From Pseudidiomarina indica (lineage in GTDB: Bacteria > Pseudomonadota > Gammaproteobacteria > Enterobacterales > Alteromonadaceae), in contig JAJUHK010000004.1 in assembly GCA_029279945.1 (NCBI GenBank), positions 1 through 64,000 of the forward strand: a stretch of DNA of 64,000 nt, read 5' to 3'. Within the stretch, counting starts at the first letter, position 1. Each line of letters starts with the position of its first letter. Below are positions 1 through 8,822 of the stretch, piece after piece. The position numbers were made by a program, and so were the translations under genes. Under the pieces are notes generated by a model. The model did not search any database. It saw nothing but the letters and a program-made list of their open reading frames with translations, and was not told the origin of the DNA.

Positions 1-13
1 GGCGGTTTTAGTC

Positions 14-37
14 AAGCCCTTTTCGGCTTCTTTTTTT
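14..37 (+). terminator. Rho-independent terminator-like hairpin
   Basis: AAGCC (14-18) pairs with GGCTT (25-29) and is followed by a seven-T run. It would end a plus-strand transcript that starts before the window. No gene is visible upstream, so its client is unknown. Confidence 0.5.
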
Positions 38-115
38 AGACCTTAAACCGCAGCTTTCGGCGGCTTCGTTGCCTGCCTCAAGCGTGGGGCGCATTTTAGA
101 GATTTAAGCGCTGCC

Positions 116-140
116 GTCAAGGGCATTTTTGACTTTTTTT
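116..140 (+). terminator. Second terminator-like hairpin upstream of trmA
   Basis: GTCAA (116-120) and TTGAC (129-133) form a short stem followed by T7. It lies about 100 bp after the first hairpin. The rest of 1-318 shows no supported gene, and 141-318 probably holds the trmA promoter, although I see no clear -35/-10 pair. Confidence 0.35.
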
Positions 141-318
141 AAGGTTTTTTGACTGACTGCTGATTTTGTGAGCGAAAGCAACAATAAGCCAACAAAAACG
201 AACTAATTTCAGCATTAGTGTAAGTCTTTCAAGACGAACTTCAGGTGGACTTTTGAATGTCGCTCGTTACAATTCGCCTCGCTTGTGATTGCGCACAACA
301 ATTTATTAGGAATCAGCT

Positions 319-1416
319 ATGGCGTTAACGACAATTTACCCAGAACACTATCAACAGCAGCTCGCCGACAAAGCAGAACTACTGCAGCAAATGTTGAATC
401 CCTACAGCAGTGCTCAACTTGAAGTATTTCCATCACCAGCAGAGTACTATCGGATGCGTGCTGAATTCCGCATTTGGCATGACGGCGATGATTTATACTA
501 CATTATGTTCGATAGCGAGACCCAGCAGCGGATCCGTGTTGATCAGTTTCCGATCGCAAGCAAGCTCATCAATCAGTTAATGCCAGCGTTATTAGATTAT
601 GTTCGTGATCGTCCAAAGCTACGCTATCGCCTATTTCAAGTGGATTTTTTAACCACCACCACCAACCAAGCAGTAGTTTCATTACTTTATCACCGCCCAC
701 TCGATGACCAATGGCAACAAGAAGCCGAGCAATTACGCCAACATCTTTCCCAGTTCGGTACCATCCACATTGTTGGGCGAGCGCGCAAACAAAAATTATG
801 TGTGGACCAAGACTGGGTGGTAGAGACTCTGACCATGCAGAATCGCCACTATCATTTTCAACAAATTGAGAATAGCTTCACGCAACCTAATGCTGTTGTA
901 AATCAACACATGATTAGTTGGGCACTTACTGTGACAGCAGATAGCTACGGCGATTTGCTTGAACTCTACTGTGGTAATGGCAACTTTAGTTTGCCGATGG
1001 CGCAAAACTTCAATCATGTCTTGGCGACTGAAATTAGTAAAACCTCTGTTGCTTCAGCTCGGTATAACTGTGCGCTAAATAACATTGATAACGTTACCTT
1101 GGTACGGATGTCGGCAGAAGATTTTAGTGCTGTTATGCAAGGTGAAAAGCAATCTCGACGACTTCCCGCTGAGCAGTTCGCTCATTTCAATTGCCAAACA
1201 GTACTAGTGGATCCACCCCGGGCTGGATTAGATGACGCAACGCTTGAGCTAGTCAGTCGTTACCCCACTATCGTTTATATTTCATGTAATCCGAAGACGT
1301 TGGTGAAGAACTTAACGCGGCTGACACAAACGCATCAGGTGGTTCGCACAGCGTTATTTGACCAGTTCCCCTATACCTCTCATATGGAGGCTGGGGTTTT
1401 ATTGCAGCGCCGCTAA
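319..1416 (+). CDS. trmA: tRNA (uracil-5-)-methyltransferase TrmA
   Basis: TrmA uses S-adenosylmethionine to make 5-methyluridine at position 54 of the T-loop of nearly all tRNAs. The 365-residue length matches the family (E. coli 366). Visible marks are the SAM-binding LYCGNGNF (residues 216-223), DPPRAG (298-303), the nucleophile Cys323 in SCNP, and Glu357 in the C-terminal HMEAG, which fits the general base. The upstream QQIENSFTQPN segment is typical of TrmA rather than RlmC/RlmD, and there is no N-terminal TRAM or FeS cluster domain. It is monocistronic and converges on a MerC-like gene with only 4 bp between stops. Confidence 0.96.
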   Translation: MALTTIYPEHYQQQLADKAELLQQMLNPYSSAQLEVFPSPAEYYRMRAEFRIWHDGDDLYYIMFDSETQQRIRVDQFPIASKLINQLMPALLDYVRDRPKLRYRLFQVDFLTTTTNQAVVSLLYHRPLDDQWQQEAEQLRQHLSQFGTIHIVGRARKQKLCVDQDWVVETLTMQNRHYHFQQIENSFTQPNAVVNQHMISWALTVTADSYGDLLELYCGNGNFSLPMAQNFNHVLATEISKTSVASARYNCALNNIDNVTLVRMSAEDFSAVMQGEKQSRRLPAEQFAHFNCQTVLVDPPRAGLDDATLELVSRYPTIVYISCNPKTLVKNLTRLTQTHQVVRTALFDQFPYTSHMEAGVLLQRR

Positions 1417-1420
1417 TCGT

Positions 1421-1795
1421 TTAGAGTAACAATCCTTCAGACAAACGAACGAGGCGTAAATTGACCCAGTGGGCAGCAATAATCAAGCTAGCCCCAATGA
1501 GAATGATGATAGGTTCTCCCATTGCACCTAAACTATCCTTATGCCAATAGATAACACCACCAGCGAACAATAGGATTAATGGATAGAAGCGGGAATGTTT
1601 ACGCACCCCAGCAAGTAGTGCAATCAGACCAACCACGAGGCTGGTTCCCAAAATAATACGCTCTAATAACGTTGCTCCGATAAAGGACAACCCAATTAAT
1701 GAGAGCATTGGGAGGATGACAGGCAATAGCAGGCAGTGCAACGCACATAATGTGGTTACCCAAATTCCTGTTTTATCTAATGATTGCTGTGTCAT
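1421..1795 (-). CDS. MerC-domain inner membrane protein
   Basis: This 124-residue protein is almost wholly hydrophobic, with four probable transmembrane helices. The N-terminal CALHCLLLPVILP contains the paired cysteines of the MerC family (mercury-uptake-like proteins). There is no merA, merR or merT nearby, so a mercury role is not supported by context. Chromosomal MerC-domain proteins of marine gammaproteobacteria are commonly left uncharacterised. The ATG at 1795 is the only good start. I am confident of the family and not of the substrate. Confidence 0.75.
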   Translation of the reverse strand: MTQQSLDKTGIWVTTLCALHCLLLPVILPMLSLIGLSFIGATLLERIILGTSLVVGLIALLAGVRKHSRFYPLILLFAGGVIYWHKDSLGAMGEPIIILIGASLIIAAHWVNLRLVRLSEGLLL

Positions 1796-1856
1796 ACCTT
1801 AATTCTCTTGCGTCAACCCGCCTATCGATAACTGTTACATTATAACATTACCTTTG

Positions 1857-2831
1857 TTAAGCGCAAGTCACATCGAAGGGTAAAACGTGACGTATATCAT
1901 CCAGTCCAGTTTGCAGCATCAGTAAACGATCGACACCTAAGGCTACTCCAGAGCATGCTGGCAGCCCAGTTTCAAGGGCTTTCAACAAGCGTTCATCGGG
2001 TGCTTTAGGAGTTTTCCCAAACTGTTGGCGTAAGTGATTATCTTGTGTAAACCTTGCTCGTTGTTGAGTGGCATCGGTCAATTCTTGATAACCGTTAGCT
2101 AATTCTACACCTCCAACATAAACCTCAAAACGTAAGGCCACTCGCTCATCGTGCGGATCGATTTGCGCCAACGCTGCCTGGCTGGTCGGAAAATGACTAA
2201 TAACAGTAATAGCTTTGGCGTCAAACTGTGGCTCAATGATCAGGGCTAATGCCAACTGTAACAAGGTGTCGCGATCATTTTCACGGCATGCTAAGTCGGC
2301 AACATGCTCATACTGGCTGAGACACGCTTGCAATTCAGCCACAGTCGCAGTGAGTGGGTCCACTGTTAAATAGTGTAAAAATGCTTGCTGATAGGTGAGT
2401 TGATGAACCGCATAATTGCCTAACACCTGATGTAGGAGGTCAACCACTTCTGCAATGAGCGCTGGCATCTGAAAGCCAATGCGGTACCACTCCAGCATGG
2501 TAAACTCAGGATTATGGAACCGGCCCACTTCATCATCCCGAAATACTTTCCCTAACTGGTAAATCGACACACCATGTGCCGCCAGCAATCGTTTCATGGC
2601 ATATTCGGGAGAGGTTTGCAGGTAAAATTCTTGGTCAGGATAACGACTGATTCGGGTTACTAAATTTTCCAGATGTAAATCAGTTACACCACAACGGCTT
2701 AAGAGCGGGGTATCAACTTCTAAAACATCGCGCGCTTCGAAAAACGCGCGAATAGTGCGGAACAAAGCAGCTCGCTGCTGTAGCGTGGCCAAGCTGGCAC
2801 AAGGTTGCCACCGTTCAGTGAGCTGCGTCAT
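1857..2831 (-). CDS. epmA: EF-P beta-lysylation protein EpmA (PoxA/GenX)
   Basis: EpmA is a truncated class II lysyl-tRNA synthetase that attaches (R)-beta-lysine to Lys34 of elongation factor P. The 324-residue protein (ATG at 2831, MTQLTERWQP) is only the catalytic core and lacks the N-terminal anticodon-binding domain of LysS. Recognisable parts are the motif 2 region FRDDEVGRFHNPEFTMLEWY and the motif 3 GVDRLLML near the C-terminus. The frame stays open further upstream into efp, but the ATG at 2831 gives the usual family length. It follows efp by 10 bp on the same strand, with epmB divergent beyond efp, so target and modifying enzymes are clustered. Confidence 0.95.
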   Translation of the reverse strand: MTQLTERWQPCASLATLQQRAALFRTIRAFFEARDVLEVDTPLLSRCGVTDLHLENLVTRISRYPDQEFYLQTSPEYAMKRLLAAHGVSIYQLGKVFRDDEVGRFHNPEFTMLEWYRIGFQMPALIAEVVDLLHQVLGNYAVHQLTYQQAFLHYLTVDPLTATVAELQACLSQYEHVADLACRENDRDTLLQLALALIIEPQFDAKAITVISHFPTSQAALAQIDPHDERVALRFEVYVGGVELANGYQELTDATQQRARFTQDNHLRQQFGKTPKAPDERLLKALETGLPACSGVALGVDRLLMLQTGLDDIRHVLPFDVTCA

Positions 2832-2841
2832 ACCTAAGGAC

Positions 2842-3411
2842 TTACTTCTGAACGCGTGATACGTACTCGCCCGAGCGGGTATCGACTTTAACGATTTCAC
2901 CGATTTGCACAAACAGTGGAACTCGTACTACGGCGCCAGTGCTTAATGTTGCTGGCTTACCACCAGTGCCTGCGGTATCACCTTTTAAGCCGGGGTCAGT
3001 ATCAACGACTTCCAGTTCAACGAAGTTAGGTGGCGTTACCGCAATTGGATTACCATTCCATAGCGTTAAAGTACACAAATCTTGCTCAACCAACCATTTG
3101 GTGGCATCTCCAACAGCTTTCGCGTCGGCAGCAAGCTGTTCAAAGGTTTCGTTGTTCATGAAATGCCAGAATTCACCGTCATTATACAGATAAGCTAATT
3201 CCATATCGGCAACGTCGGCACCTTCTACGGTTTCACCTGACTTGAACGTTTTCTCAACCACTTTACCGCTAATGAGTTTACGGATTTTAACACGGTTGAA
3301 TGCTTGCCCTTTACCTGGCTTAACAACTTCGTTCTCGATGATGTTACAAGGCTCACCATCTTGCATAATTTTTAGACCAGCCTTAAATTCGTTTGTGCTG
3401 TAATTCGCCAT
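2842..3411 (-). CDS. efp: Translation elongation factor P
   Basis: EF-P relieves ribosome stalling at consecutive prolines. The 189-residue protein has the KOW-like N-terminal domain with Lys34 in the KPGKGQA loop, the residue that EpmA/EpmB beta-lysylate, followed by two OB-type domains. The C-terminal [12 protein letters not shown] is the conserved EF-P signature. I chose the ATG at 3411 because GAGGAAAGT lies just upstream; the frame extends further but without family similarity. It probably forms an operon with epmA and is divergent from epmB. Confidence 0.97.
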   Translation of the reverse strand: MANYSTNEFKAGLKIMQDGEPCNIIENEVVKPGKGQAFNRVKIRKLISGKVVEKTFKSGETVEGADVADMELAYLYNDGEFWHFMNNETFEQLAADAKAVGDATKWLVEQDLCTLTLWNGNPIAVTPPNFVELEVVDTDPGLKGDTAGTGGKPATLSTGAVVRVPLFVQIGEIVKVDTRSGEYVSRVQK

Positions 3412-3522
3412 ACTTTCCTCATTAATAAGCAATACGTGAAGCGATTTCGCGGGCAATAATAAACCATCTTGCGATTATTTTCAGGTAAAATAATTAGCAC
3501 CCCGTCATAAACTTGTTTGTAG

Positions 3523-4524
3523 TTGGTGTCAAAATTGAAAATAATCTCGGTACGCCCGCAATGGCAGCAAGAATTAGCTCAGTCATTTACTGACCCACAG
3601 CAGCTAGCCCGATTCCTAAACTTGCCGCAACAATGGGTAGCGCAGCACGAAGCAGCACGGCGCTTATTCCCGTTACGCGTCACCCGCCATTTCGCCAGCC
3701 TGATGGAGCCTGGGAACACCGGTGATCCGCTATTGCTACAAGTGTTACCCCATGCCAATGAGTTCATTGAACGTGAAGGATTCATCACCGATCCACTCGC
3801 CGAACAAAATACCGGAAAAAATGGCGTTTTACATAAATATAAATCGCGGGTATTAGTCATCCTACGCGGTGGGTGTGCCATCAATTGCCGCTACTGCTTC
3901 CGTCGGCACTTTCCCTACGCCGATCATCACTTCGGTCAAGCGGAACTTGCTCAATTACTCACCCTGATTGAGCAAGACCCGAATATTAATGAAGTCATTC
4001 TAAGTGGTGGTGATCCGCTGATGGCCACCGATCAACACGTGGCACAATTACTGACGAAACTTGAACAAGTACCACAGCTAAAGCGGATCCGCATTCATTC
4101 AAGGCTACCGGTCGTGTTGCCATCACGTCTGACCGAGAGCTTAGCCCAACGGTTGGCAAGCAGTCGCTTGCAAGCGATTTTGGTGTTACACATCAATCAT
4201 CCGAACGAAATCTCACCACAACTAACACAAGCATTGCTGTTCTGGGCACAGGCTGGGATAACGCTCCTTAACCAGAGCGTGCTGTTGGCGGGAGTTAACG
4301 ACGATGCCAAGGTTCTTACAGAACTTTCTGAAATGTTGTTTAGTGCTCGTGTTTTACCGTACTACTTACATCAACTTGACCGCGTCGCTGGGGCAAGCCA
4401 CTTTGCCGTCAGCGACGCTGTTGCACGTGCGCTATTACAACAATTACAAGCAAATTTGCCAGGTTTTTTAGTTCCTAAACTAGTTCGTGAAGTTGCTGGC
4501 GAGCCAAGTAAGACACCGCTTTAA
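3523..4524 (+). CDS. epmB: EF-P (R)-beta-lysine forming lysine 2,3-aminomutase EpmB
   Basis: EpmB is a radical-SAM, PLP-dependent aminomutase that converts L-lysine to (R)-beta-lysine, the substrate EpmA ligates to EF-P. The radical SAM motif C-x3-C-x2-C is in GGCAINCRYCFRRHFPY, followed by the SGGDPL glycine-rich motif and HSRLPV. The 333-residue length fits the family. The start is uncertain: TTG at 3523 or GTG at 3526 are adjacent and neither has a strong Shine-Dalgarno sequence. It is divergent from efp. Its stop overlaps the convergent DUF3016 gene by 4 bp. Confidence 0.94.
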   Translation: MVSKLKIISVRPQWQQELAQSFTDPQQLARFLNLPQQWVAQHEAARRLFPLRVTRHFASLMEPGNTGDPLLLQVLPHANEFIEREGFITDPLAEQNTGKNGVLHKYKSRVLVILRGGCAINCRYCFRRHFPYADHHFGQAELAQLLTLIEQDPNINEVILSGGDPLMATDQHVAQLLTKLEQVPQLKRIRIHSRLPVVLPSRLTESLAQRLASSRLQAILVLHINHPNEISPQLTQALLFWAQAGITLLNQSVLLAGVNDDAKVLTELSEMLFSARVLPYYLHQLDRVAGASHFAVSDAVARALLQQLQANLPGFLVPKLVREVAGEPSKTPL

Positions 4525-5045
4525 TTGGCGGTGTCGGTGAAAGTGGCGCTAAACCACTCTTTCAACAGTTCTTTTTCCATGTGCAGCGGGTCACGACCGG
4601 CTGCACGCAAGCTTCGGGTGTTACGAACTGGACTGACTTTACGCAACACCACATTCTCTTCCTCCTTGAGCACTTCACCGGTCGCCGACAAATACTTGTA
4701 GCTAATCACAAGTTTTGGTGACGAAGTATCATCGAACACCCGGTAATAATCGACACCGCCAAATCCATAGGTCGGCTCAATCTGTCCAGCTAAGTCAACA
4801 TCCTCAAAGGTCACCTGCAATCGATGTCCTGCCGGAAGGCCAGCCGCTAACTCTTGCAGATATTGTGTAAAATTGGTTTTAGTTTGCGTCGCAAATGGTT
4901 CCTTTGGTTGATTCACAGATTCAAAGTCGGTATACACATCAATGTCATGCCACTGTACGTCAACTTGGGCAGGTTGTGCGTTAGCAACACCTACAGCTAA
5001 CAATAACATGCCAATACTCAGTGCTAATTGAGTCATTACTTTCAT
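4521..5045 (-). CDS. DUF3016 family periplasmic protein
   Basis: A 174-residue protein with a clear Sec signal peptide (hydrophobic core ALSIGMLLLAVGVANA, cleavage after ANA). The mature part has the pattern of the DUF3016 family: VQWHDIDVYTDFES near the start and a charged C-terminal FTDT. No biochemical function is known to me. The start at 5045 is chosen for its GAGGAGG ribosome binding site; an in-frame start at 5078 would add a non-hydrophobic extension before the signal. The gene converges on epmB and lies just outside the left border of the integrated element. Confidence 0.8.
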   Translation of the reverse strand: MKVMTQLALSIGMLLLAVGVANAQPAQVDVQWHDIDVYTDFESVNQPKEPFATQTKTNFTQYLQELAAGLPAGHRLQVTFEDVDLAGQIEPTYGFGGVDYYRVFDDTSSPKLVISYKYLSATGEVLKEEENVVLRKVSPVRNTRSLRAAGRDPLHMEKELLKEWFSATFTDTAN

Positions 5046-5163
5046 GATCGCCTCCTCATTTGTGCGGCTCGATATCACCTATCATAAAATGACGTGTATT
5101 TATAAAGACGGTCGCCTGAGATGTTTTGTGACACAAATACCTGCACTGCCGACAAACTCAAAT

Positions 5164-5195
5164 AAAAAAGGGAGATGCCACAGCATCTCCCTTTA
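5164..5195 (-). terminator. Original groL terminator, now stranded by the insertion
   Basis: GGGAGATGC and GCATCTCCC form a perfect 9 bp stem with a four-base loop. Read on the minus strand it ends in a six-T run. In the uninterrupted chromosome it would lie about 35 bp after the groL stop codon. The integrated element now separates it from groL by 10 kb. On the plus strand the T run is weak. Confidence 0.75.
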
Positions 5196-5227
5196 GTCGT
5201 TCACGGTATAATGTGACGATGCGACTG

Positions 5228-5247
5228 ATATTACATCATGCCGCCCA
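5228..5247. repeat. attL core
   Basis: A 20 bp sequence identical to 15329-15348. On the minus strand it spells the last groL codons and stop, but here it is detached from groL. It marks the left element-chromosome junction. Confidence 0.9.
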
Positions 5248-5314
5248 CCACAAAGCATAACCGTATGATATTGCAGTTATTTATTCTTTTTCATACACTT
5301 AATGCAAACATTTC

Positions 5315-5334
5315 TGTCAACAAAACTGTCAACA
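5315..5334 (+). repeat. Integrase arm-type site candidates, left end (2 copies)
   Basis: TGTCAACA occurs at 5315-5322 and 5327-5334, exactly 12 bp apart and directly repeated, 11 bp before the integrase start. The same octamer with the same spacing and orientation occurs at the right end. This suggests arm-type binding sites for the integrase or an excisionase; their position also suits autoregulation of the integrase promoter. Confidence 0.6.
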
Positions 5335-5344
5335 TTAAGTAGTC

Positions 5345-6652
5345 ATGAGCAAAAAGAAATCGATTATTGACCGCAATCTGAACAAGCGTGGCAACGTCTA
5401 TTGGTACTCTCGAAGAATCCCTAAAGAATTACATGATGTTCTTGGCAAAAAGCGTGTGGACATATCCCTGAAAACTAGCGACCTCCAACTAGCACGAATA
5501 CTCAGAGATGAAAAAGATGCAGAAATATCTCGCCTGTTATACAACAAAACAGCACTTCGTAGAGCCAAGCTAGAGCAAGCGCTAGATGACTTTAGGCTTT
5601 ACGAAAAGAAGTCTGCGGATTCCGGCTCAGTGTTTATCGATTTTCCACTATCATCAGCAGATCTGAGAGCAATGGGGCATGAAATAGAAGCCGATGCTCT
5701 TAGTATCCTTGAAGGCTCAAAAGAAACTCGGGAGAAGTATAGCTTGAGCTTAGGTGAAGCCGTTTCACTCACGAAACAACGCAAGCAAGGTAGCATTACA
5801 GATGAGTCATTACATCGCTATGACAAAGCAGCGGAAAAGTTTGCAGAGTTTATGCGAGAAGATGTTCATTCGCTCCCAATAAAATCCATCGACCGAGTGA
5901 CTGCACATAAGTTTGTACGTTTCCTAGAAACCTCAGGCTATAAGCGAGCAACTATTCAAGGCTTACTAAACCGTCTCAAGGTTGTTTGGCAGCAATCAGC
6001 TAACTTAGGTCATGTCGGGCATGAAAACCCGTTCGATAATCAAGACATAATTGTCGCTGACACTCGTGAGGATAACAAAACACAATTGTTTAGTGATGCC
6101 GAGCTTGAGCAAATTATCGATTTGGTTAACCAGCAATCACGAGACTTTAAGCTCATCATTAAGATTCTAGCGTTTACAGGCGCTCGCCCTGCGGAAATCT
6201 GTAACCTGTCCGTGGATGCGTTTAGAGAGCATGAGGGAGTAAAGGTGCTAGTTATTAAACAGGGTAAAACTCTCGCAGCATCACGGTTTATTCCACTTAC
6301 AGAAGAATTGATTAATGACATCGAAAGCCACTGCAACCTTCGTGTGGCAGATGCTCCGCTCTTTGATATGGATGCTAAAGAAGTTAGCCGCCTTTTCTCA
6401 AGGTTGAAATCTAAGGTAATTTCTAGTGACGAGCGAAAAGTAATGTATAGCTTACGAGTTCACTTTGCCACCGCAGCTCAACGTGCTGGCGTGAGAGAAG
6501 ATATAGCCGCTCAAATAGTCGGTCACTCGAATGCCAAAACGTTAACTTTTGGGTATTACTCTAAGGGACATGAAGCACCTGTTTTGAAAGAAAACTACGA
6601 CAAAATTGCCAGCTACATTAAGAGCAGGTGGAAAGTAAACATCGACATTTGA
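5345..6652 (+). CDS. Tyrosine site-specific recombinase (integrase)
   Basis: A 435-residue integrase that should catalyse integration and excision at the groL site. An N-terminal region (about 1-130) begins with a basic RNLNKRGNVYWYSRRIP arm-type DNA-binding segment, followed by a SAM-like core-binding domain (about 135-230) and the catalytic domain. Catalytic residues are Arg281 (TGARPAEI), Arg371 (YSLRVHFA), His394 (GHSNAKT) and the nucleophile, most likely Tyr404. The box II histidine normally three residues before the second arginine is Tyr368 here, a tolerated substitution in some relatives. It is the first gene inside attL and is transcribed inward, the usual position. Its regulation may involve the TGTCAACA repeats just upstream. 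Confidence 0.93.
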   Translation: MSKKKSIIDRNLNKRGNVYWYSRRIPKELHDVLGKKRVDISLKTSDLQLARILRDEKDAEISRLLYNKTALRRAKLEQALDDFRLYEKKSADSGSVFIDFPLSSADLRAMGHEIEADALSILEGSKETREKYSLSLGEAVSLTKQRKQGSITDESLHRYDKAAEKFAEFMREDVHSLPIKSIDRVTAHKFVRFLETSGYKRATIQGLLNRLKVVWQQSANLGHVGHENPFDNQDIIVADTREDNKTQLFSDAELEQIIDLVNQQSRDFKLIIKILAFTGARPAEICNLSVDAFREHEGVKVLVIKQGKTLAASRFIPLTEELINDIESHCNLRVADAPLFDMDAKEVSRLFSRLKSKVISSDERKVMYSLRVHFATAAQRAGVREDIAAQIVGHSNAKTLTFGYYSKGHEAPVLKENYDKIASYIKSRWKVNIDI

Positions 6653-6765
6653 GGCGTTCAAGTCCCGCCAATTGAAACTCTGTGCTGGTTAATTTATAAA
6701 TACATTCAAATAAAAGTTAATGCTAAGGGGAAGATAGGAAAACTCCAGTCATTCCCCTCACTTAG

Positions 6766-7707
6766 TCAGGAAGCTCGCTTCAAAGTTGAGTATTTGGTTA
6801 GTATTGGCTCGAGTTTCTTTGCTAGCGCTCTAACAACAGGAACACACACGCTGTTTCCGAACTGTTTATAGGCCTGTACATCGCTCACTACAATTTTAAA
6901 GTCATCGGGAAAGCCCTGTAAACGTGCAGCTTCCCTTGGAGTTATCTTGCGCGGATTCTTATCCTTTCCTTGCTCAATGAGGATTTCCGAACCATCTTTG
7001 TAATAACGAGCGGATATGGTGTTTGTATAGCTAGAATCAGCGTTAAACAAACCGTAGCCAAAACCATTACCTTTCGTCTTATGTTGCTCTTTTCGTCTCT
7101 TGTGACCTTCCCAGAGTCTGTCTGATAGTGTGTATTTGTCTGGGACTTGGGTTTCTAATATATCTCCAACTCGAGTAGCCTGCTTTGTTGGCTCGGGAAA
7201 GTCAAAATCATCATTGTTCTTCAATGCAACTATGTAGATACGCTCTCGGTTCTGAGGAACGCCAAAGTCACGAGCTGCTAAGATCTGACTGCTCACCGAA
7301 TAGCCAAGCTCTTCTAAAGTCTCTTTCATTACCCGATAGGTTTTACCCTTATCATGAGTCTTCAAGCGCTTGACGTTTTCAAGTAGAACGACAGGCGGTT
7401 TATGATGTTCGATTATCTTAGCAATGTAGAAAAACAAAGTCCCCCTCGTGTCATTAAAGCCTTTTTGCAACCCAGCTTGGGAGAATGGCTGACACGGAAA
7501 GCCAGCAAGTAGCAAATCAAATTCAGGAATTTCCGAAGGCTCAATCTGGGTAATGTCACCAGCAGGGACGTCCTTGAAGTTGGCTTCGTATGTTTGTCTA
7601 GCGAACTTATCTATTTCAGATGAAAAGACACAATCGCCTCCAAGCTCGTCAAATGGCAATCGGATACCACCAATTCCAGCAAATAAATCTATAAATTTAA
7701 AACTCAT
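6766..7707 (-). CDS. DNA (cytosine-5-)-methyltransferase of a type II R-M system
   Basis: The modification enzyme of the pair; it places 5-methylcytosine in the recognition site. The 313-residue protein has the ordered C5 motifs: I FIDLFAGIGG (residues 5-14), IV GFPCQPFSQAG with the nucleophile Cys72, VI ENV, VIII QNRERIYIV and X QFGNSVCVPV. The target-recognition stretch with GNGFGYGLF and SARYYKDGSEILI resembles, from memory, Dcm/EcoRII/SsoII-type enzymes that recognise CCWGG or CCNGG; specificity is inference. I chose the ATG at 7707 because it forms an ATGA overlap with the nuclease stop and puts motif I at the N-terminus. An in-frame start at 7719 is possible. It is translated after the nuclease gene. 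Confidence 0.93.
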   Translation of the reverse strand: MSFKFIDLFAGIGGIRLPFDELGGDCVFSSEIDKFARQTYEANFKDVPAGDITQIEPSEIPEFDLLLAGFPCQPFSQAGLQKGFNDTRGTLFFYIAKIIEHHKPPVVLLENVKRLKTHDKGKTYRVMKETLEELGYSVSSQILAARDFGVPQNRERIYIVALKNNDDFDFPEPTKQATRVGDILETQVPDKYTLSDRLWEGHKRRKEQHKTKGNGFGYGLFNADSSYTNTISARYYKDGSEILIEQGKDKNPRKITPREAARLQGFPDDFKIVVSDVQAYKQFGNSVCVPVVRALAKKLEPILTKYSTLKRAS

Positions 7708-8585
7708 GATTGCGCCCAATACTTCAAATTTTGTGGTATTTCATCAAAAAAGTAGTCTTCAAAGCTGACAACATTTCGCTTATTTCGCAGTGCTTCTTGC
7801 TGCTTAACTTCTTTGTAAACAACCAGTATGACGTTATGGTTTGCCATCTGCTCTACCTTGTTTGAGCTAATGTCCTCATCCACTGTTAGCAGATAAATAG
7901 ACGGCAGGCCTGTTCGGTTGATTTCTTCAATAACCTCTTGCCAACGCTCACGCAATGTTGTTTTCATCGTCCCGATAACAACCTTGTCACGCCTTTGCTC
8001 AAAAGCATCAAGATTCGGTAACAGTGAATCTACAATCTTACCCAAGTTTCTGGTCTTGAACATCTTAGAGCCGATACTCGCTTGAGATTCGTAAGGGTAT
8101 CTAAGTACATCATAGAGACCATATATAATGCCCTCAAATACCTTTCCTGCACGCGAACGCCGAGACTGAGTGTTACTCAAGGACAGTCTATAAATATATG
8201 GATAGATTTGCCCTGCGTAGTCACCGAAAAAGTCACGAAGTTTACGCTTAATTTCTTCCTCTCCTTTCTCGAAAAGTTCGTATAGCTTCTCAAATTTTTC
8301 GCATGGCACTGTGAATCGCTCTGAGATGTGCTTTAAAAGGTAAGCATTCATCTCTGCCTCTTGCAGCAGGAATGATTTAAACGCTTCTTCGCGCAGCACT
8401 CGAATAACTTCGGAAACTTGTCTCTCCTCATATAAAGCTTGCATAAGCTCTGCTTGCTCTTCGAGAACCTTAGTAACGGTGTCTTTGGGCGGCAAAATAA
8501 AGGCCTTTCGAGTTTCCTGTATGTAGCTATCAAACCCGTCCTTTTCGTCGTCTGGTATCTCGGTTAGGAATCCTAAATCTTGCAT
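7704..8585 (-). CDS. Type II restriction endonuclease, EcoRII/PspGI-like
   Basis: A 293-residue partner of the methyltransferase, with its stop overlapping the methyltransferase start as ATGA. The C-terminal half has the pattern of the EcoRII-C/PspGI/SsoII nuclease fold: SRRSRAGKVFE (141-151), an aspartate at 186 (KIVDSLLP), Lys208 in TMKTTLRERW and Glu221, which gives a D-x21-K-x12-E arrangement, then YLLTVDEDIS. The N-terminal 120 residues are helical and charged. The family is assigned from motif order and the C5 methyltransferase partner and not by alignment. Nuclease-first order is unusual for establishment in a new host; no controller protein with a recognisable HTH is adjacent. Confidence 0.75.
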   Translation of the reverse strand: MQDLGFLTEIPDDEKDGFDSYIQETRKAFILPPKDTVTKVLEEQAELMQALYEERQVSEVIRVLREEAFKSFLLQEAEMNAYLLKHISERFTVPCEKFEKLYELFEKGEEEIKRKLRDFFGDYAGQIYPYIYRLSLSNTQSRRSRAGKVFEGIIYGLYDVLRYPYESQASIGSKMFKTRNLGKIVDSLLPNLDAFEQRRDKVVIGTMKTTLRERWQEVIEEINRTGLPSIYLLTVDEDISSNKVEQMANHNVILVVYKEVKQQEALRNKRNVVSFEDYFFDEIPQNLKYWAQS

Positions 8586-8822
8586 CCGCTTCTCTTGTTA
8601 TTGTCGTTGGGTTCATTATATGGAATACGCCATCAAACTCAATTAACTCATGCGTGAAAAAATTAGCCCCCACCTTAGATGTTGTAGTTGCCTTTACGGC
8701 TAATCACGTAGAAAGCAATCGCGAACAACTCCAAATCGCTTGTAACTACATGTTTTTATTGATTTATTTTGTTTTTTGCTTATATTTATGAATGATTTGA
8801 TAGCTACGTAAGGAGAGGCGTC

